Shown here: piece by piece, positions 8,295-18,392 of the stretch
How the letters are laid out: every line of letters begins with the position of its first letter
How positions within the stretch are numbered: position 1 is the stretch's first letter
Source of the DNA: Bacillota bacterium
GTDB taxonomy: Bacteria > Bacillota > Clostridia > Christensenellales > UBA3700
Assembly (NCBI GenBank): GCA_023396095.1
Contig: JAEWXG010000003.1
Coordinates: forward strand, 19,232-83,231
Direction of reading: 5' to 3'
DNA: 64,000 bases
Notes under the pieces: generated by a model
The model's input: only the letters and a program-made list of their open reading frames with translations
Database searches by the model: none
What the model was told of the DNA's origin: nothing
Translations under genes and position numbers: made by a program

Positions 8295-10928
8295 TTACGC
8301 CCTCGGATTACGAATGTTAGCCTGTGCGGCTGCCAATCTTGCAATTGGTACTCTAAATGGAGAACAAGAAACATATGTTAATCCAATATTATGGCAGAAC
8401 TCAATCGTAGAAGGATCTCCACCATGCTCACCACAAATACCAAGTTTGATATCCCTTCTAACCTTTCTTCCATCATTTACTGCTATTTGCATTAATTTTC
8501 CAACGCCAACTTGATCTAGTCTAGCGAATGGGTCTGATTCATAAATTCTCTTTTCATAGTATGAATCAAGGAACTTACCTGCATCATCTCTTGAAAGTCC
8601 AAATGTCATTTGTGTTAAATCATTTGTACCAAATGAAAAGAACTCGGCTTGTTTAGCAATTTGATCAGCAGTTAATGCTGCTCTAGGTATTTCAATCATA
8701 GTTCCAATTAAATACTTTAATGAATATTTTTCTTTTGCTAAAATTTCTTCAATCTTTGCAACTACAATATCCTTTACATATTTTAATTCTGCAACTTCTC
8801 CAACCAATGGAATCATAATTTCAGGAACGATATTATGTCCTTCTTTATTATACTTAATTGCTGCCTCAATTACTGCTTGTGCTTGCATTTCAGCAATTTC
8901 TGGATATGTTACACTTAAACGACAACCTCTATGTCCTAACATAGGGTTAGATTCGCTTAAATCACTTATTATATTCTTCAACTCAGCAAAATTTATATTT
9001 AATTCTTTTGCTAAATCTTGAATTTCAGAATCTAAATGTGGAACAAACTCATGTAGAGGTGGATCCAAGAATCTGATTGTAACAGGTCTATCCCCCATCT
9101 CTTTATAAATCTCATAGAAATCCTGTCTTTGCATTGGTAATAATTTAGCTAATGCCTTCTTTCTAGCCTCAACTGTTTTTGCTACAATCATTTCTCTTAC
9201 AGCTAAAATTCTATCACCACCAAAGAACATGTGTTCTGTACGGCAAAGTCCAATTCCTTCTGCTCCAAATGTTACTGCATTTTTTGCATCATTTGGTGTT
9301 TCAGCATTTGTTCTAACTTTTAATGCTCTATTTTCATCTGCCCACTTCATAATTTTATCGAAATCACCAGTAATTGATGCAGGAGTTGTTTCAACTTTTC
9401 CTTCATAAACATTACCAGTATTACCATCAAACGAAATAAAGTCTTCTCTTGTATATGTTTTACCAGCGACAGTCATTGTTCCTTTTTCTTCATTAACAAT
9501 AATTGCTCCACAACCAGCAACACAACAAGCTCCCATTCCACGCGCAACTACAGCAGCGTGAGATGTCATTCCCCCTCTACAAGTTAAAATTCCTTGAGCA
9601 ACTTCCATACCTTTGATATCTTCTGGAGAAGTTTCAAGTCTTACTAATACAACCTTTTCCCCGTTCTTGCTTCTTTCTACAGCTTCTTGTGCAGTAAATG
9701 CAATTTTACCACAAGCTGCACCTGGAGATGCTGGAAGTCCTTTTGCAATTGGTGCGTGTTTCTTAATTAACTTAGCATCAAAAGTTGGATGTAATAATGA
9801 ATCTAATTGTTTTGGCTCTATCATTAGTAAAGCTTCTTTCTCAGTTTTTACTCCTTCTGCTACTAAATCAACAGCTATTTTTAAAGCCGCTTTAGCTGTT
9901 CTCTTACCATTACGAGTTTGCAACATAAATAATTTGCCTCTTTCAATTGTAAATTCCATATCTTGCATATCTTTATAGTGAGCTTCTAACTTATTTGCAA
10001 TATTAACAAATTGTTCATAAACTTTAACATCTATTTTCTTCAAATCTTCAATTGGAGATGGTGTTCTAATACCAGCAACAACGTCTTCACCTTGTGCGTT
10101 CATTAAGAATTCTCCAAACAATTTCTTTTCTCCTGTTGCAGGATCTCTTGTAAATGCAACTCCGGTTCCAGATGTATCTCCCATATTTCCAAATACCATA
10201 GATTGAACATTTACTGCTGTTCCCCAGCTTCCTGGAATATCATTCATTCTTCTGTAAACAATTGCTCTTTCATTATTCCAAGATCTAAACACAGCTTCAA
10301 CAGCATCAATTAACTGCTTCTTTGGATCTTGTGGAAATTCAACGCCGTGATCTTTCACGTATAATGCTTTAAACTTAACGATAACGTCTTTTAAATCATC
10401 GGCAGACAAATCTTGGTCTGTCTTTGCTTTTACTGCCTCCTTTTTCTCATCTAAGATTTTTTCAAAATTCTTTTTCTCAGAACCCATAACAACATCTGAG
10501 TACATTTGAATAAATCTTCTATAACAATCATATGCAAATCTTGGATTATTAGTTAATGCTGCCAACCCTTCAACTGTCTTGTCATTCAAACCTAAGTTCA
10601 AAATTGTGTCCATCATCCCTGGCATAGAAGCACGTGCTCCTGATCTAACAGATACTAAGAATGGATCTTTTTCATCACCTAGTTTTTTACCAGCCTTTGC
10701 TTCAACTTTCTCTAATACATTGAAAATCTCTTCAATGATTGCTGGACTAATTTTCGCATTATCATTGTAATATTGAGTACAAGCCTCCGTTGTAATAATA
10801 AAACCATAAGGAACTGGCATTCCTAATGATGTCATTTCTGCCAAGTTGGCACCTTTCCCGCCAAACAAAGCTCTCTTGTCGCAATCAGCTTTAGCAGCTT
10901 CATCAAACAAATAAACAAATTTTGTCAT
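8295..10928 (-). CDS. ppdK: Pyruvate, phosphate dikinase
   Basis: 877 residues, the usual length for PPDK. The N-terminal nucleotide-binding domain starts FDEAAKADCDKRALFGGKGANLAEM. The swivelling domain has GGMTSHAAVVARGMG with the phospho-histidine at about residue 455. The TIM barrel ends with the CGEHGGDP active-site cysteine loop. The enzyme interconverts pyruvate, ATP and Pi with PEP, AMP and PPi in the cytosol. In anaerobic Bacillota it often runs in the glycolytic or gluconeogenic direction together with PEPCK, which is also in this window at 60668. It is monocistronic, with its own terminator. Its 3' end has a diverged second copy at 6090-6128. Confidence 0.97.
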   Translation of the reverse strand: MTKFVYLFDEAAKADCDKRALFGGKGANLAEMTSLGMPVPYGFIITTEACTQYYNDNAKISPAIIEEIFNVLEKVEAKAGKKLGDEKDPFLVSVRSGARASMPGMMDTILNLGLNDKTVEGLAALTNNPRFAYDCYRRFIQMYSDVVMGSEKKNFEKILDEKKEAVKAKTDQDLSADDLKDVIVKFKALYVKDHGVEFPQDPKKQLIDAVEAVFRSWNNERAIVYRRMNDIPGSWGTAVNVQSMVFGNMGDTSGTGVAFTRDPATGEKKLFGEFLMNAQGEDVVAGIRTPSPIEDLKKIDVKVYEQFVNIANKLEAHYKDMQDMEFTIERGKLFMLQTRNGKRTAKAALKIAVDLVAEGVKTEKEALLMIEPKQLDSLLHPTFDAKLIKKHAPIAKGLPASPGAACGKIAFTAQEAVERSKNGEKVVLVRLETSPEDIKGMEVAQGILTCRGGMTSHAAVVARGMGACCVAGCGAIIVNEEKGTMTVAGKTYTREDFISFDGNTGNVYEGKVETTPASITGDFDKIMKWADENRALKVRTNAETPNDAKNAVTFGAEGIGLCRTEHMFFGGDRILAVREMIVAKTVEARKKALAKLLPMQRQDFYEIYKEMGDRPVTIRFLDPPLHEFVPHLDSEIQDLAKELNINFAELKNIISDLSESNPMLGHRGCRLSVTYPEIAEMQAQAVIEAAIKYNKEGHNIVPEIMIPLVGEVAELKYVKDIVVAKIEEILAKEKYSLKYLIGTMIEIPRAALTADQIAKQAEFFSFGTNDLTQMTFGLSRDDAGKFLDSYYEKRIYESDPFARLDQVGVGKLMQIAVNDGRKVRRDIKLGICGEHGGDPSTIEFCHNIGLTYVSCSPFRVPIARLAAAQANIRNPRA

Positions 10929-10993
10929 ATAGACCTCCTACTTTTAATTAAACTCTTATTTTAATTGAGTTTGTGCTTTTTATGTTTTATATA

Positions 10994-11022
10994 AATATAC
11001 TAATAATGACATCAAAAATCAA
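10994..11022 (-). promoter_or_regulatory. ppdK: Candidate ppdK promoter
   Basis: On the minus strand TTGATT (11017-11022), a 17-bp spacer and TATATT (10994-10999) lie about 65 bp upstream of the ppdK ATG. The match to the housekeeping consensus is moderate. In the rest of the 302-bp gap (10929-11230) I see only AT-rich sequence. Confidence 0.35.
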
Positions 11023-11230
11023 GAAAATGCACATAATATATTGGTAATCTTGTTATCAAAATTTTATACAACGTATTGATTGATAACTATAATTAATTTG
11101 CTTCCACAAGATACTCATAACGCATCTCGTTTAGAGAAATTCTTTATTAAAACTTTTTATTAATCGTTATTTATGCGATTTTTTACTTGCAGAATATAAA
11201 ATATTATAAAAAACATAAAACTATGCATCA

Positions 11231-11965
11231 CTATTTGTAATTTTCAAGATAAATTAAAAGTGTATTAAATTTTGTTTCCAGCTCAAACGATATATATTTT
11301 GATAGCCAGGATAATATTCGTACGCTTTCAACTTTTTCAGATTGAATTTCATCCAGCTTTTCTTCTCCTTTCATCTTTAATATATAATTCATTTGTTTGA
11401 GCGCTCTTTGGGAAAGAACATTATTATCATCACTTTCATTTGATTCAATTAAACCACCTGGCGCCGGATAAAATTTTGCTCCACTAATTAATTCATTATT
11501 TGTTACGCTAGATTTTGTAAAATCAAAATTATAGCCTACTATACTTAATGACTTCAAAAGAGTATATACTAAAAATTTCTCTTCAGTATCGTCAGAGTAT
11601 GTAATGTTTTTAATTCCTTTCAAAATTTCAACAGCCAATTTATCATCCGGCATATTATCTTTTGTAAATCTATTTAAAAAATCTATTAAAACAGTTTTAG
11701 CCAAAAATTTTTTATATGATCCTTGTAATTCAAAAAAACCGTCTATCAAATCAAATGATGTGATAATATTATTTCTATCCGACAAAACAAACTCCCCGAA
11801 AGCCATTGATAAAGTGGCATTTTTTAATTTAGAACCTACTTTATTTACTCCCTTCGCTATTGCCGTGATTTTGCCTTTACCAAACAAATACAAAGTTACT
11901 AATTTGTCTATGTTTTTGTAATCAATGGAATATAAAACTATCCCTTGCCCTTTTATATAGCTCAT
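11231..11965 (-). CDS. recO: DNA repair protein RecO
   Basis: 244 residues. It begins MSYIKGQGIVLYSIDYKNIDKLVTLYLFGKGK, the OB-fold N-terminus of RecO, with the usual VLYS/Y and GKI..AKGV patterns. The C-terminal helical domain lacks the CxxC zinc motif found in some RecO proteins. RecO loads RecA on SSB-coated single strands with RecR. It is the last gene of the pepF-dnaB-pgpH-ybeY-era-recO operon and directly abuts era, as in many Bacillota. Confidence 0.9.
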   Translation of the reverse strand: MSYIKGQGIVLYSIDYKNIDKLVTLYLFGKGKITAIAKGVNKVGSKLKNATLSMAFGEFVLSDRNNIITSFDLIDGFFELQGSYKKFLAKTVLIDFLNRFTKDNMPDDKLAVEILKGIKNITYSDDTEEKFLVYTLLKSLSIVGYNFDFTKSSVTNNELISGAKFYPAPGGLIESNESDDNNVLSQRALKQMNYILKMKGEEKLDEIQSEKVESVRILSWLSKYISFELETKFNTLLIYLENYK

Positions 11966-12856
11966 TTATATTTCTTTTTCGTCATAGCCTAACAATTTGA
12001 CTAAATTGTCGGATTTTCTCCAATCTTCTTTTACTTTTACAAATAAATTTAAGAAGACTTTTTGTCCTGTTAATTTTTCTATTTCATATCGCGCCGCTGT
12101 TCCAATATGTTTAATCATCTCTCCAGATTTCCCTAGAATTATTTGCTTGTGAGCCTTCTTTTCACAAACAATACTCGCATATATTTCTACAACATCATTT
12201 TCCTTAACCCTATATTGATCAATTTCAACGGCAATACCATATGGCAACTCATCTTTCAACATTTGCATCGTTTTTTCTCTTATCAGCTCTGCAACCATAA
12301 AGCGTATATTTTTGTCAGTATACATATCTTCCGGATAAAACATATCTCCATCTTTCAAATATTTAAAAACTTCATTAACCAGTTCTTTAACATTTTTACC
12401 GGTTCTTGCAGAAACAGGTATTATTGCCTTTATCCCTTCTATTTCAGAAATTTTTAAAATACTCGCTGGAATCTTCTCAACGCTAACAACATCACCCTTA
12501 TTTAAAACAACAATAACAGGTATATTTTGCGACACATACCCTCTAATTTTGTTTAAATCATCATCTTGGATCTTCTTATCCAAAGCAATAACATAAATAA
12601 TGACATCTACTTCTTCTAACGCGCTATTAATTGATTTGATCATATATTGAGAAAGCGAATTACGTGGTTGATGCATTCCAGGCGTATCAATAAAAACTAT
12701 TTGACCTTCATCAGTCGTTAAAATACCATTTATTTTATCTCGTGTTGTTTGTGGATGATAAGACACTATAGATACTTTTTCGCCTATTATAGAATTTAAT
12801 AAAGTAGACTTTCCTACATTGGCTTTTCCAACAATTGATACAAATCCTGTTTTCAT
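11966..12856 (-). CDS. era: GTPase Era
   Basis: 296 residues. G1 GKANVGKST, G3 DTPGMH, G4 NKGD and G5 SAR are present in order. The C-terminal KH domain is recognisable by ILGKSGEMIKHIG and the final KVKEDWR. Era binds the 3' end of 16S rRNA and assists 30S maturation. It lies between ybeY (3-bp gap upstream) and recO (adjacent), the standard Bacillota order, which supports the call. Confidence 0.97.
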   Translation of the reverse strand: MKTGFVSIVGKANVGKSTLLNSIIGEKVSIVSYHPQTTRDKINGILTTDEGQIVFIDTPGMHQPRNSLSQYMIKSINSALEEVDVIIYVIALDKKIQDDDLNKIRGYVSQNIPVIVVLNKGDVVSVEKIPASILKISEIEGIKAIIPVSARTGKNVKELVNEVFKYLKDGDMFYPEDMYTDKNIRFMVAELIREKTMQMLKDELPYGIAVEIDQYRVKENDVVEIYASIVCEKKAHKQIILGKSGEMIKHIGTAARYEIEKLTGQKVFLNLFVKVKEDWRKSDNLVKLLGYDEKEI

Positions 12857-12859
12857 AAC

Positions 12860-13348
12860 TTAATCTCTTTTTAATTTTTTATTTTTTTTCGATAACTTTG
12901 CAAAAATTTCTTTTTGCGCAAAAATCATTTGTTCTTCATCTTCTTTGTCTATATGATCATAACCAAAAAGGTGTAAAATTCCATGCAAAGCTAAAAATGA
13001 AATCTCTCTATCAATGGTATGCTCATACTTTACTGCCTGCTCTTTTGCGATATCATAACAAATATCTATCTCACCAAGCATAACCCTATTTGTTTGAGGA
13101 TTAATATCGGCTTGATATTTAATTTTATCAAATGGTTTTTCAAATTGAATATACGGAAAACTTAGAACATCTGTCGCTCTATCGATTCCTCGATGCATAA
13201 GATTCATCTCTTTAATTTCAAGCAAGCTCACATTATTAAACTCTATTTCAAAAATATCTTCTACATGAAGAAACTTAATTGCTTCTCTATATACCTTTTT
13301 TATCAAGGTTTTCTGTTTAAAACTAAATTTTGAAAATCGCAACAACAT
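12860..13348 (-). CDS. ybeY: Endoribonuclease YbeY
   Basis: 162 residues. LHGILHLFGYDH carries the HxxxHxxxxxH zinc site of the UPF0054 family, preceded by the conserved RATDVLSFP and GEIDIC. YbeY acts in 16S rRNA 3' maturation and ribosome quality control, and its neighbour era acts on the same rRNA region. The gene sits directly between pgpH and era. Confidence 0.96.
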   Translation of the reverse strand: MLLRFSKFSFKQKTLIKKVYREAIKFLHVEDIFEIEFNNVSLLEIKEMNLMHRGIDRATDVLSFPYIQFEKPFDKIKYQADINPQTNRVMLGEIDICYDIAKEQAVKYEHTIDREISFLALHGILHLFGYDHIDKEDEEQMIFAQKEIFAKLSKKNKKLKRD

Positions 13349-13366
13349 ATGCTAGCTTAACCTGCA

Positions 13367-14851
13367 TTACAACTTCACTGAATAATCAATACGCTTATGA
13401 TTAATTGCTGGGATAACTGACTCTATTGTTTTTCCAATAATTTCAAGTTCTTTCAAAGTAATATCACAATTAACAAATTGACCTTCTTCAATTTTTTCTG
13501 CAATAACTTTTCTTATATATGCTCTTAACTCTTGAGTCGTCATCGGTCTTACTCTTACTGTAGCTTCTACAATATCACAAAGCATTATAATAGCTGACAA
13601 CTTGCTTGTTGGAATAGGCCCTGGATACCTATATGGTGCAGAATCTAGATCCCCTTCTGTAATTGATTGTGCCTTATTATAAAAGTATAAAATTTTAGAA
13701 GTTCCATGATGCTCATATGCAATTTTTGCAATTTCCTCAGGCAATCCGGCATCTTTTAACATGTGATACCCGTCATACGTATGTTTTGCTATCATTTTTA
13801 CAGATATTTCTGGAATTAACTCATTATGTGGGTTAAAACCATCCACTTGATTCTCAATAAAAAATTCTGGATGATTCATTTTACCAATGTCATGGTAATA
13901 TCCTCCAATTCTTGCTTGATATGGATTTTCATTAATTGCAAGGGCGCATAACTCAGCCATATTTCCAACCGCCAATGAATGCTGGAATGTTCCTGGTGCG
14001 TCTTTGATTAGTTGTCTTAAGAGTGGCTGATCAAAGGAAGAATATTCGGCTAACTTATAATTTGTCCAAACACCAAATAATGATTCTACAATTGGCATTA
14101 TCGTAGTAAAAATTGCTATCCCTAAAAGATCTCCCACCAACTTAAATAAAGCGTTTCTTGCTAAGTCAATAGGTTCCTTTACAACAATGAACGATGCCAC
14201 CATGCTAAGAGGGAATAAGATTATTGAAAATAATAATGTTCCCCATAAAAGTCTAAAACGTGTCTCATTTTTCCTTGTCAAAAAAATCATGCCAAACGAT
14301 GAAATTGTTGATAATACAACAGCTAAAATTAAGTTAATTATATCTGTAAGATTTAATCCTGATGCAATACTAACAACAATAATACTAAATCCTAATAATG
14401 TGCTTGCAAGCAATCCAATTCTTCGTCTCACAAGCAATCCCACACTAACACCAAGAGCAACTATAGGCATAGCATAAATGCTAATATATTTTTGCACCAA
14501 TATACATAACATAAAACATAAGTACATTAATGAAAAAATTAAAAACATATCTCTTGCTAAATATGCTCTTTTGTCATAAAACAAAATTAAATAAAGACAA
14601 AACTCCACAAAACATATTGCAACAACTACTGACGCTCCGGTTGCTTTAATTGCTAGTTCTAAAGTCAAAGCTTCTGCTAGCAATATGGTCAATAAATACG
14701 TAAGAACAAACGTTGCAATAAAAACTATTACAGATGTAAAAAATGGCTTCCTAAATAATTGTGCTATCTTTTTTTCTCTTTTTTCAATTATTTCAATATT
14801 GTTGTTTTTTATTTTATTTTTTACTTGCGTTTTTCTTTTTGAAATTTTCAT
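13367..14851 (-). CDS. pgpH: Cyclic-di-AMP phosphodiesterase PgpH, short form
   Basis: 494 residues. Several membrane helices (about residues 35-245) precede an HD domain with YYHDIGKM near residue 325, and further HD ligands in AKHTYDGYH and YEHHGT. Typical PgpH is about 700 residues with a large extracellular 7TMR-HDED domain before the helices. Here only a short basic tail precedes the first helix, so the external sensor is absent. Its ATG overlaps the dnaB stop by 4 bp. Inferred role: degradation of c-di-AMP, with altered or no extracellular sensing. Confidence 0.88.
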   Translation of the reverse strand: MKISKRKTQVKNKIKNNNIEIIEKREKKIAQLFRKPFFTSVIVFIATFVLTYLLTILLAEALTLELAIKATGASVVVAICFVEFCLYLILFYDKRAYLARDMFLIFSLMYLCFMLCILVQKYISIYAMPIVALGVSVGLLVRRRIGLLASTLLGFSIIVVSIASGLNLTDIINLILAVVLSTISSFGMIFLTRKNETRFRLLWGTLLFSIILFPLSMVASFIVVKEPIDLARNALFKLVGDLLGIAIFTTIMPIVESLFGVWTNYKLAEYSSFDQPLLRQLIKDAPGTFQHSLAVGNMAELCALAINENPYQARIGGYYHDIGKMNHPEFFIENQVDGFNPHNELIPEISVKMIAKHTYDGYHMLKDAGLPEEIAKIAYEHHGTSKILYFYNKAQSITEGDLDSAPYRYPGPIPTSKLSAIIMLCDIVEATVRVRPMTTQELRAYIRKVIAEKIEEGQFVNCDITLKELEIIGKTIESVIPAINHKRIDYSVKL

Positions 14852-16482
14852 AAATTCCTCTCCAAATCATCTATAAAATCAGATGTAATCTCATTTGAAT
14901 TTTGTTTTCCATAAAGTTCTTCATCAGTCATAGCTAGGGCCTCATCGCCAATATCAATTGCTTCAGGATATTGATTATACTCATCTACATCCGTTAAAGG
15001 AATATCCTGAAAGCTACTTTCATTGTCTTCTTGTTGAGTTGCTTGAGTTGAAATTGAAGAAACCATTGGAAAATCTCGTTCTGAGAATGTCATTGTTGAT
15101 CCTCTAAATGTAAAATTAATATCCTTCAACTCACCATTTCTGTGTTTTGCAATAGCCAACCGAATTTCTCTTGTATCGTCTTTATTATCCTCATCGGAAC
15201 TTTTTACATTATACAAAAACATTACAATATCAGCATCTTGCTCAATTGCACCAGAATCACGTAAATCAGATAACTTTGGATTTTCAGGAGCTGATCCAGT
15301 CTTTTTAGCATTCTCTCTTTTATCTATGTCTCTTGATAACTGTGATAAAACAATCACAGGAACTTGCAATGATTTTGCCATTATTTTCATCTTTCTTGAA
15401 ATCTCTGCAACTTCTTGCTGCCTGTTCTTATTTTTATTATCTCCATCTGAAGAAAGTAACTGCAAATAGTCAATAATGACTAAATCTAGTTGCCCCTCCT
15501 GTCTTTTAAGTTGCCTACATTTTGCAGCAATTTGATCTGGTGTTATTCCTGCTGTATCATCAACAAACACCTTAGATTCGTTAATTAATGATAAAGCTGC
15601 TTGATAATTCCTCATTGCATTAACATTTGAACTTAATGCAATGTCTTTTTTATTAATTTGAGTTAATCTTGCTAAAATTCTATCTGCAATTTCTTCACTA
15701 GACATTTCTTGATCAAAAATAACAATCCTTTTTTGTTCAGTTTTGCTATTATATTTTTTCTGTTTATTTTCTTCCAAAATATTATTGCAAATTATATTGA
15801 TAGCAAACGCTGTTTTTCCACATCCTGGTCTTGCTGCAATAACAATATATTGCGATGGCAAAAAACCTCCTACAACTTTATCTAAAGTTTTAAAATATGT
15901 TTTAACTGTTTTCTTTGCCGACTTATGAATCAAAGTATCTTGAATATTTTTTATACAAACACTAGCAGATTCAGATAAAGGTCTCAAATTTTCATCATTA
16001 TCTTGAATGCCTAAACTCACGATTAAATCTTCTGCTTCAGCTTTTAAAACCTCAGGACTTTTATCCGTATTTGACTCACTAATAAGTTTCTTTCCTACTT
16101 TAGACAACTCTCTTGAACAAAAAGTGTTATAGAAAATTTTAAACAATATTTCAAACATCACAGCTTCTGTTTCATCTGTTGCAATTTCCCAAATATATGT
16201 TTCACCGCCAACTTTGCTTAGTAAGTTCTTCTTCTCTAAAAAATTAATTATAATTACAGGCTCAAATCTTCCAGCATTTTGATCTGATAACTCTCGTAAA
16301 GCTTCAAAAAGAATTTTATTATTTTCGTAATAAAAATATTTTGGCAAAATTTTACTTATTAATAAGTCCGCTTTCTGCTTTTTTCCGGCATCAAATATAG
16401 AAGCTAATATTTTTTTCTCTATCGTTAAATCTTGCGCTATCTTGTCTTCAATAACTGTATTCGTTTTTACGGCTTTAACCAT
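14848..16482 (-). CDS. dnaB: Replicative DNA helicase DnaB
   Basis: 544 residues. The N-terminal primase-interaction domain begins at about residue 15. Walker A ARPGCGKTA lies near residue 217, the Walker B region has LVIIDYLQLL, and SQLSRDIDKRE follows. These are hallmark DnaB/RecA-fold motifs. The protein is about 80-90 residues longer than usual because of an acidic, Asp/Glu/Gln-rich C-terminal tail. It overlaps pepF by 8 bp upstream and pgpH by 4 bp downstream, so the three are probably co-translated. Confidence 0.94.
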   Translation of the reverse strand: MVKAVKTNTVIEDKIAQDLTIEKKILASIFDAGKKQKADLLISKILPKYFYYENNKILFEALRELSDQNAGRFEPVIIINFLEKKNLLSKVGGETYIWEIATDETEAVMFEILFKIFYNTFCSRELSKVGKKLISESNTDKSPEVLKAEAEDLIVSLGIQDNDENLRPLSESASVCIKNIQDTLIHKSAKKTVKTYFKTLDKVVGGFLPSQYIVIAARPGCGKTAFAINIICNNILEENKQKKYNSKTEQKRIVIFDQEMSSEEIADRILARLTQINKKDIALSSNVNAMRNYQAALSLINESKVFVDDTAGITPDQIAAKCRQLKRQEGQLDLVIIDYLQLLSSDGDNKNKNRQQEVAEISRKMKIMAKSLQVPVIVLSQLSRDIDKRENAKKTGSAPENPKLSDLRDSGAIEQDADIVMFLYNVKSSDEDNKDDTREIRLAIAKHRNGELKDINFTFRGSTMTFSERDFPMVSSISTQATQQEDNESSFQDIPLTDVDEYNQYPEAIDIGDEALAMTDEELYGKQNSNEITSDFIDDLERNL

Positions 16483-18271
16483 TATCTCTACACTCCCTCT
16501 CTAAGTCAGTTAAAATATTGTTAAATTCTTGCATAGCTATATTAAACGTCTCAACTTTTTCTAAGTTTACTCCAGCAACTTTTAATATTTCAACAGGCGA
16601 CATACTACCACCTAACGATAAAAATTTGAAATACTTTTGTAATTTTTCTTTATCTCCAGATAAAATATTATTTGCAATAATAACGGCAGATGTAATCCCT
16701 GTAGCATACTTATAAACATAAAAACTATTATAAAAATGTGGGATCCTGGACCATTCATATTGAATAAGTTTGCAAGAAACAACATTCGAACCATAATAGA
16801 GTTTATTTAACTTTAAATACTCCTTATTAAAGAATTCGCTTGTTAAAGGATATCCTTGTTCATAGTGTTCATGTGCTAATTTCTCAAATTCTGCAAACTG
16901 AGTTTGTCTAAATAATGTTGTTCTAAACATATCCAAATAGTATGATAAAAGATATTTTTTTAACTCTTTATTCGTTGTAGTTTTTAGTAAATATTTTAGA
17001 AGCAAGACTTCATTTACCGTACTTGCTACCTCAGCGACAAAAATTTCATATTGAGCTGTAGCATATGGTTGCTCTTTATGTGAAAAATATGAATGCATGC
17101 TATGGCCCAATTCATGAGCAATAGTAAATATATCATGCGTCGTAGGGAAATAATTTAAGAGCACATATGGTGGTGAATCATATGTTCCCCACGAATAAGC
17201 TCCGTTTCTTTTACCGGGAGTTTCATAAACATCTATCCAACGTTCCCGTACTGCTTTATCAATCAAATTGACATATTCGTCTCCTAAAACTGCTAAAGCA
17301 CTCTTAACCGTTTCTAATGCTTCCGCATAAGACAATTTAATATCTTCAACATTAAATATTGGAAGATGTAAATCCCACATATTCAACTTTTTATATCCTA
17401 ATTGGTTTGCTCTTAATTTAAAGTATCGATGCAAATTTTTCAAATTAGCATGTACGCTTTTTATCAAATTTTCATAAACATTGATAGTTACATCCTCTGA
17501 TACCAATGCTTGATCCATAGCACTTTTATACTTTCTGGCTTTTGCATAAAAACAATCAGCTTTAACTTGCCCGGCATATAATGTTGATATAGTTTCATTC
17601 ATATTTTTGTATGAGTTGAACATATTTTTAAATGCTTTTTTTCTGATACTTAAATCCTTTGACGATAAAAACATTGAATAGTTTCCGTGAGTAAGTTCTG
17701 TTAAAACATTCTCATCATTTCTAACTTTATTAAATTTTATTTCGGCATTATCAAACGCCGAAAAAGCTGCATGGAAATCGTCCGAAAAGGACCCCACCCC
17801 TGCTAAAAGTTCTTCTTCTTTTTCAGACAAAATATGCTCTTTATTTATTGCCATCTTACTTAAAGAGTATTTATATTCCTCTAATAGTTTATCTTCCGAA
17901 AATTTAATTAAATCCTCTTTTGAAAAATTGTTAATTTGTGGCGACACAAAAGATGTTGCTTCTTGATATTCAACAATGAAATTGCTTATTTTCTTTACTT
18001 GTTCTTGATATATATTAGACTTCGCATCTTGATCTAAACTCATTTTTGCATAAGTAAACAAATTGGAAATTTTTCTTGAATAATTATCTAAACATTGAAA
18101 GCAATTAAAAAGATCTTTTGCTGTTTTTAAATTGTTTTTAAAAACAAGGATGTTTTTATATTCTTTTTGTACTATTTTATATTCATCTTCCCAAGCAGAA
18201 TCGCTAGGAAATAATTTTGTTAGATCCCACTTATATTGCTCTTCTATATCACTTCTATTTTTATATTGCAT
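16475..18271 (-). CDS. pepF: Oligoendopeptidase F (M3 metallopeptidase)
   Basis: About 598 residues. AHELGHSMHSY gives the HExxH zinc motif near residue 384, and the third ligand lies in FVAEVASTVNE. The order and length match PepF of Bacillota. It cleaves oligopeptides of about 7-17 residues in the cytosol. The ATG at 18271 (AGG 5 nt upstream) is preferred; an in-frame GTG at 18277 is the alternative. It is the first gene of the operon continuing into dnaB, pgpH, ybeY, era and recO. Confidence 0.95.
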   Translation of the reverse strand: MQYKNRSDIEEQYKWDLTKLFPSDSAWEDEYKIVQKEYKNILVFKNNLKTAKDLFNCFQCLDNYSRKISNLFTYAKMSLDQDAKSNIYQEQVKKISNFIVEYQEATSFVSPQINNFSKEDLIKFSEDKLLEEYKYSLSKMAINKEHILSEKEEELLAGVGSFSDDFHAAFSAFDNAEIKFNKVRNDENVLTELTHGNYSMFLSSKDLSIRKKAFKNMFNSYKNMNETISTLYAGQVKADCFYAKARKYKSAMDQALVSEDVTINVYENLIKSVHANLKNLHRYFKLRANQLGYKKLNMWDLHLPIFNVEDIKLSYAEALETVKSALAVLGDEYVNLIDKAVRERWIDVYETPGKRNGAYSWGTYDSPPYVLLNYFPTTHDIFTIAHELGHSMHSYFSHKEQPYATAQYEIFVAEVASTVNEVLLLKYLLKTTTNKELKKYLLSYYLDMFRTTLFRQTQFAEFEKLAHEHYEQGYPLTSEFFNKEYLKLNKLYYGSNVVSCKLIQYEWSRIPHFYNSFYVYKYATGITSAVIIANNILSGDKEKLQKYFKFLSLGGSMSPVEILKVAGVNLEKVETFNIAMQEFNNILTDLERECRDNG

Positions 18272-18364
18272 AAACACCTATTTAAAACACGATATAAATT
18301 ATTATATCATAAATCATTATATCAATATATAAATATATATACTTCAATCTTACCTGCTACACTA

Positions 18365-18392
18365 TAAAAAAGGGATTTTATTGAAAAATCCC
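18365..18392 (-). terminator. Terminator of the PTS EIIC-like gene
   Basis: GGGATTTT (18372-18379) pairs with AAAATCCC (18385-18392), and the plus-strand A run at 18366-18371 gives a T tract after the stem on the minus strand. It stands between the EIIC-like gene and pepF and insulates the pepF operon. Confidence 0.8.

Noticed and set aside
9613..9978. Plus-strand frame within ppdK
   Set aside because: Shadow of PPDK codons; no ribosome binding site and no motif.
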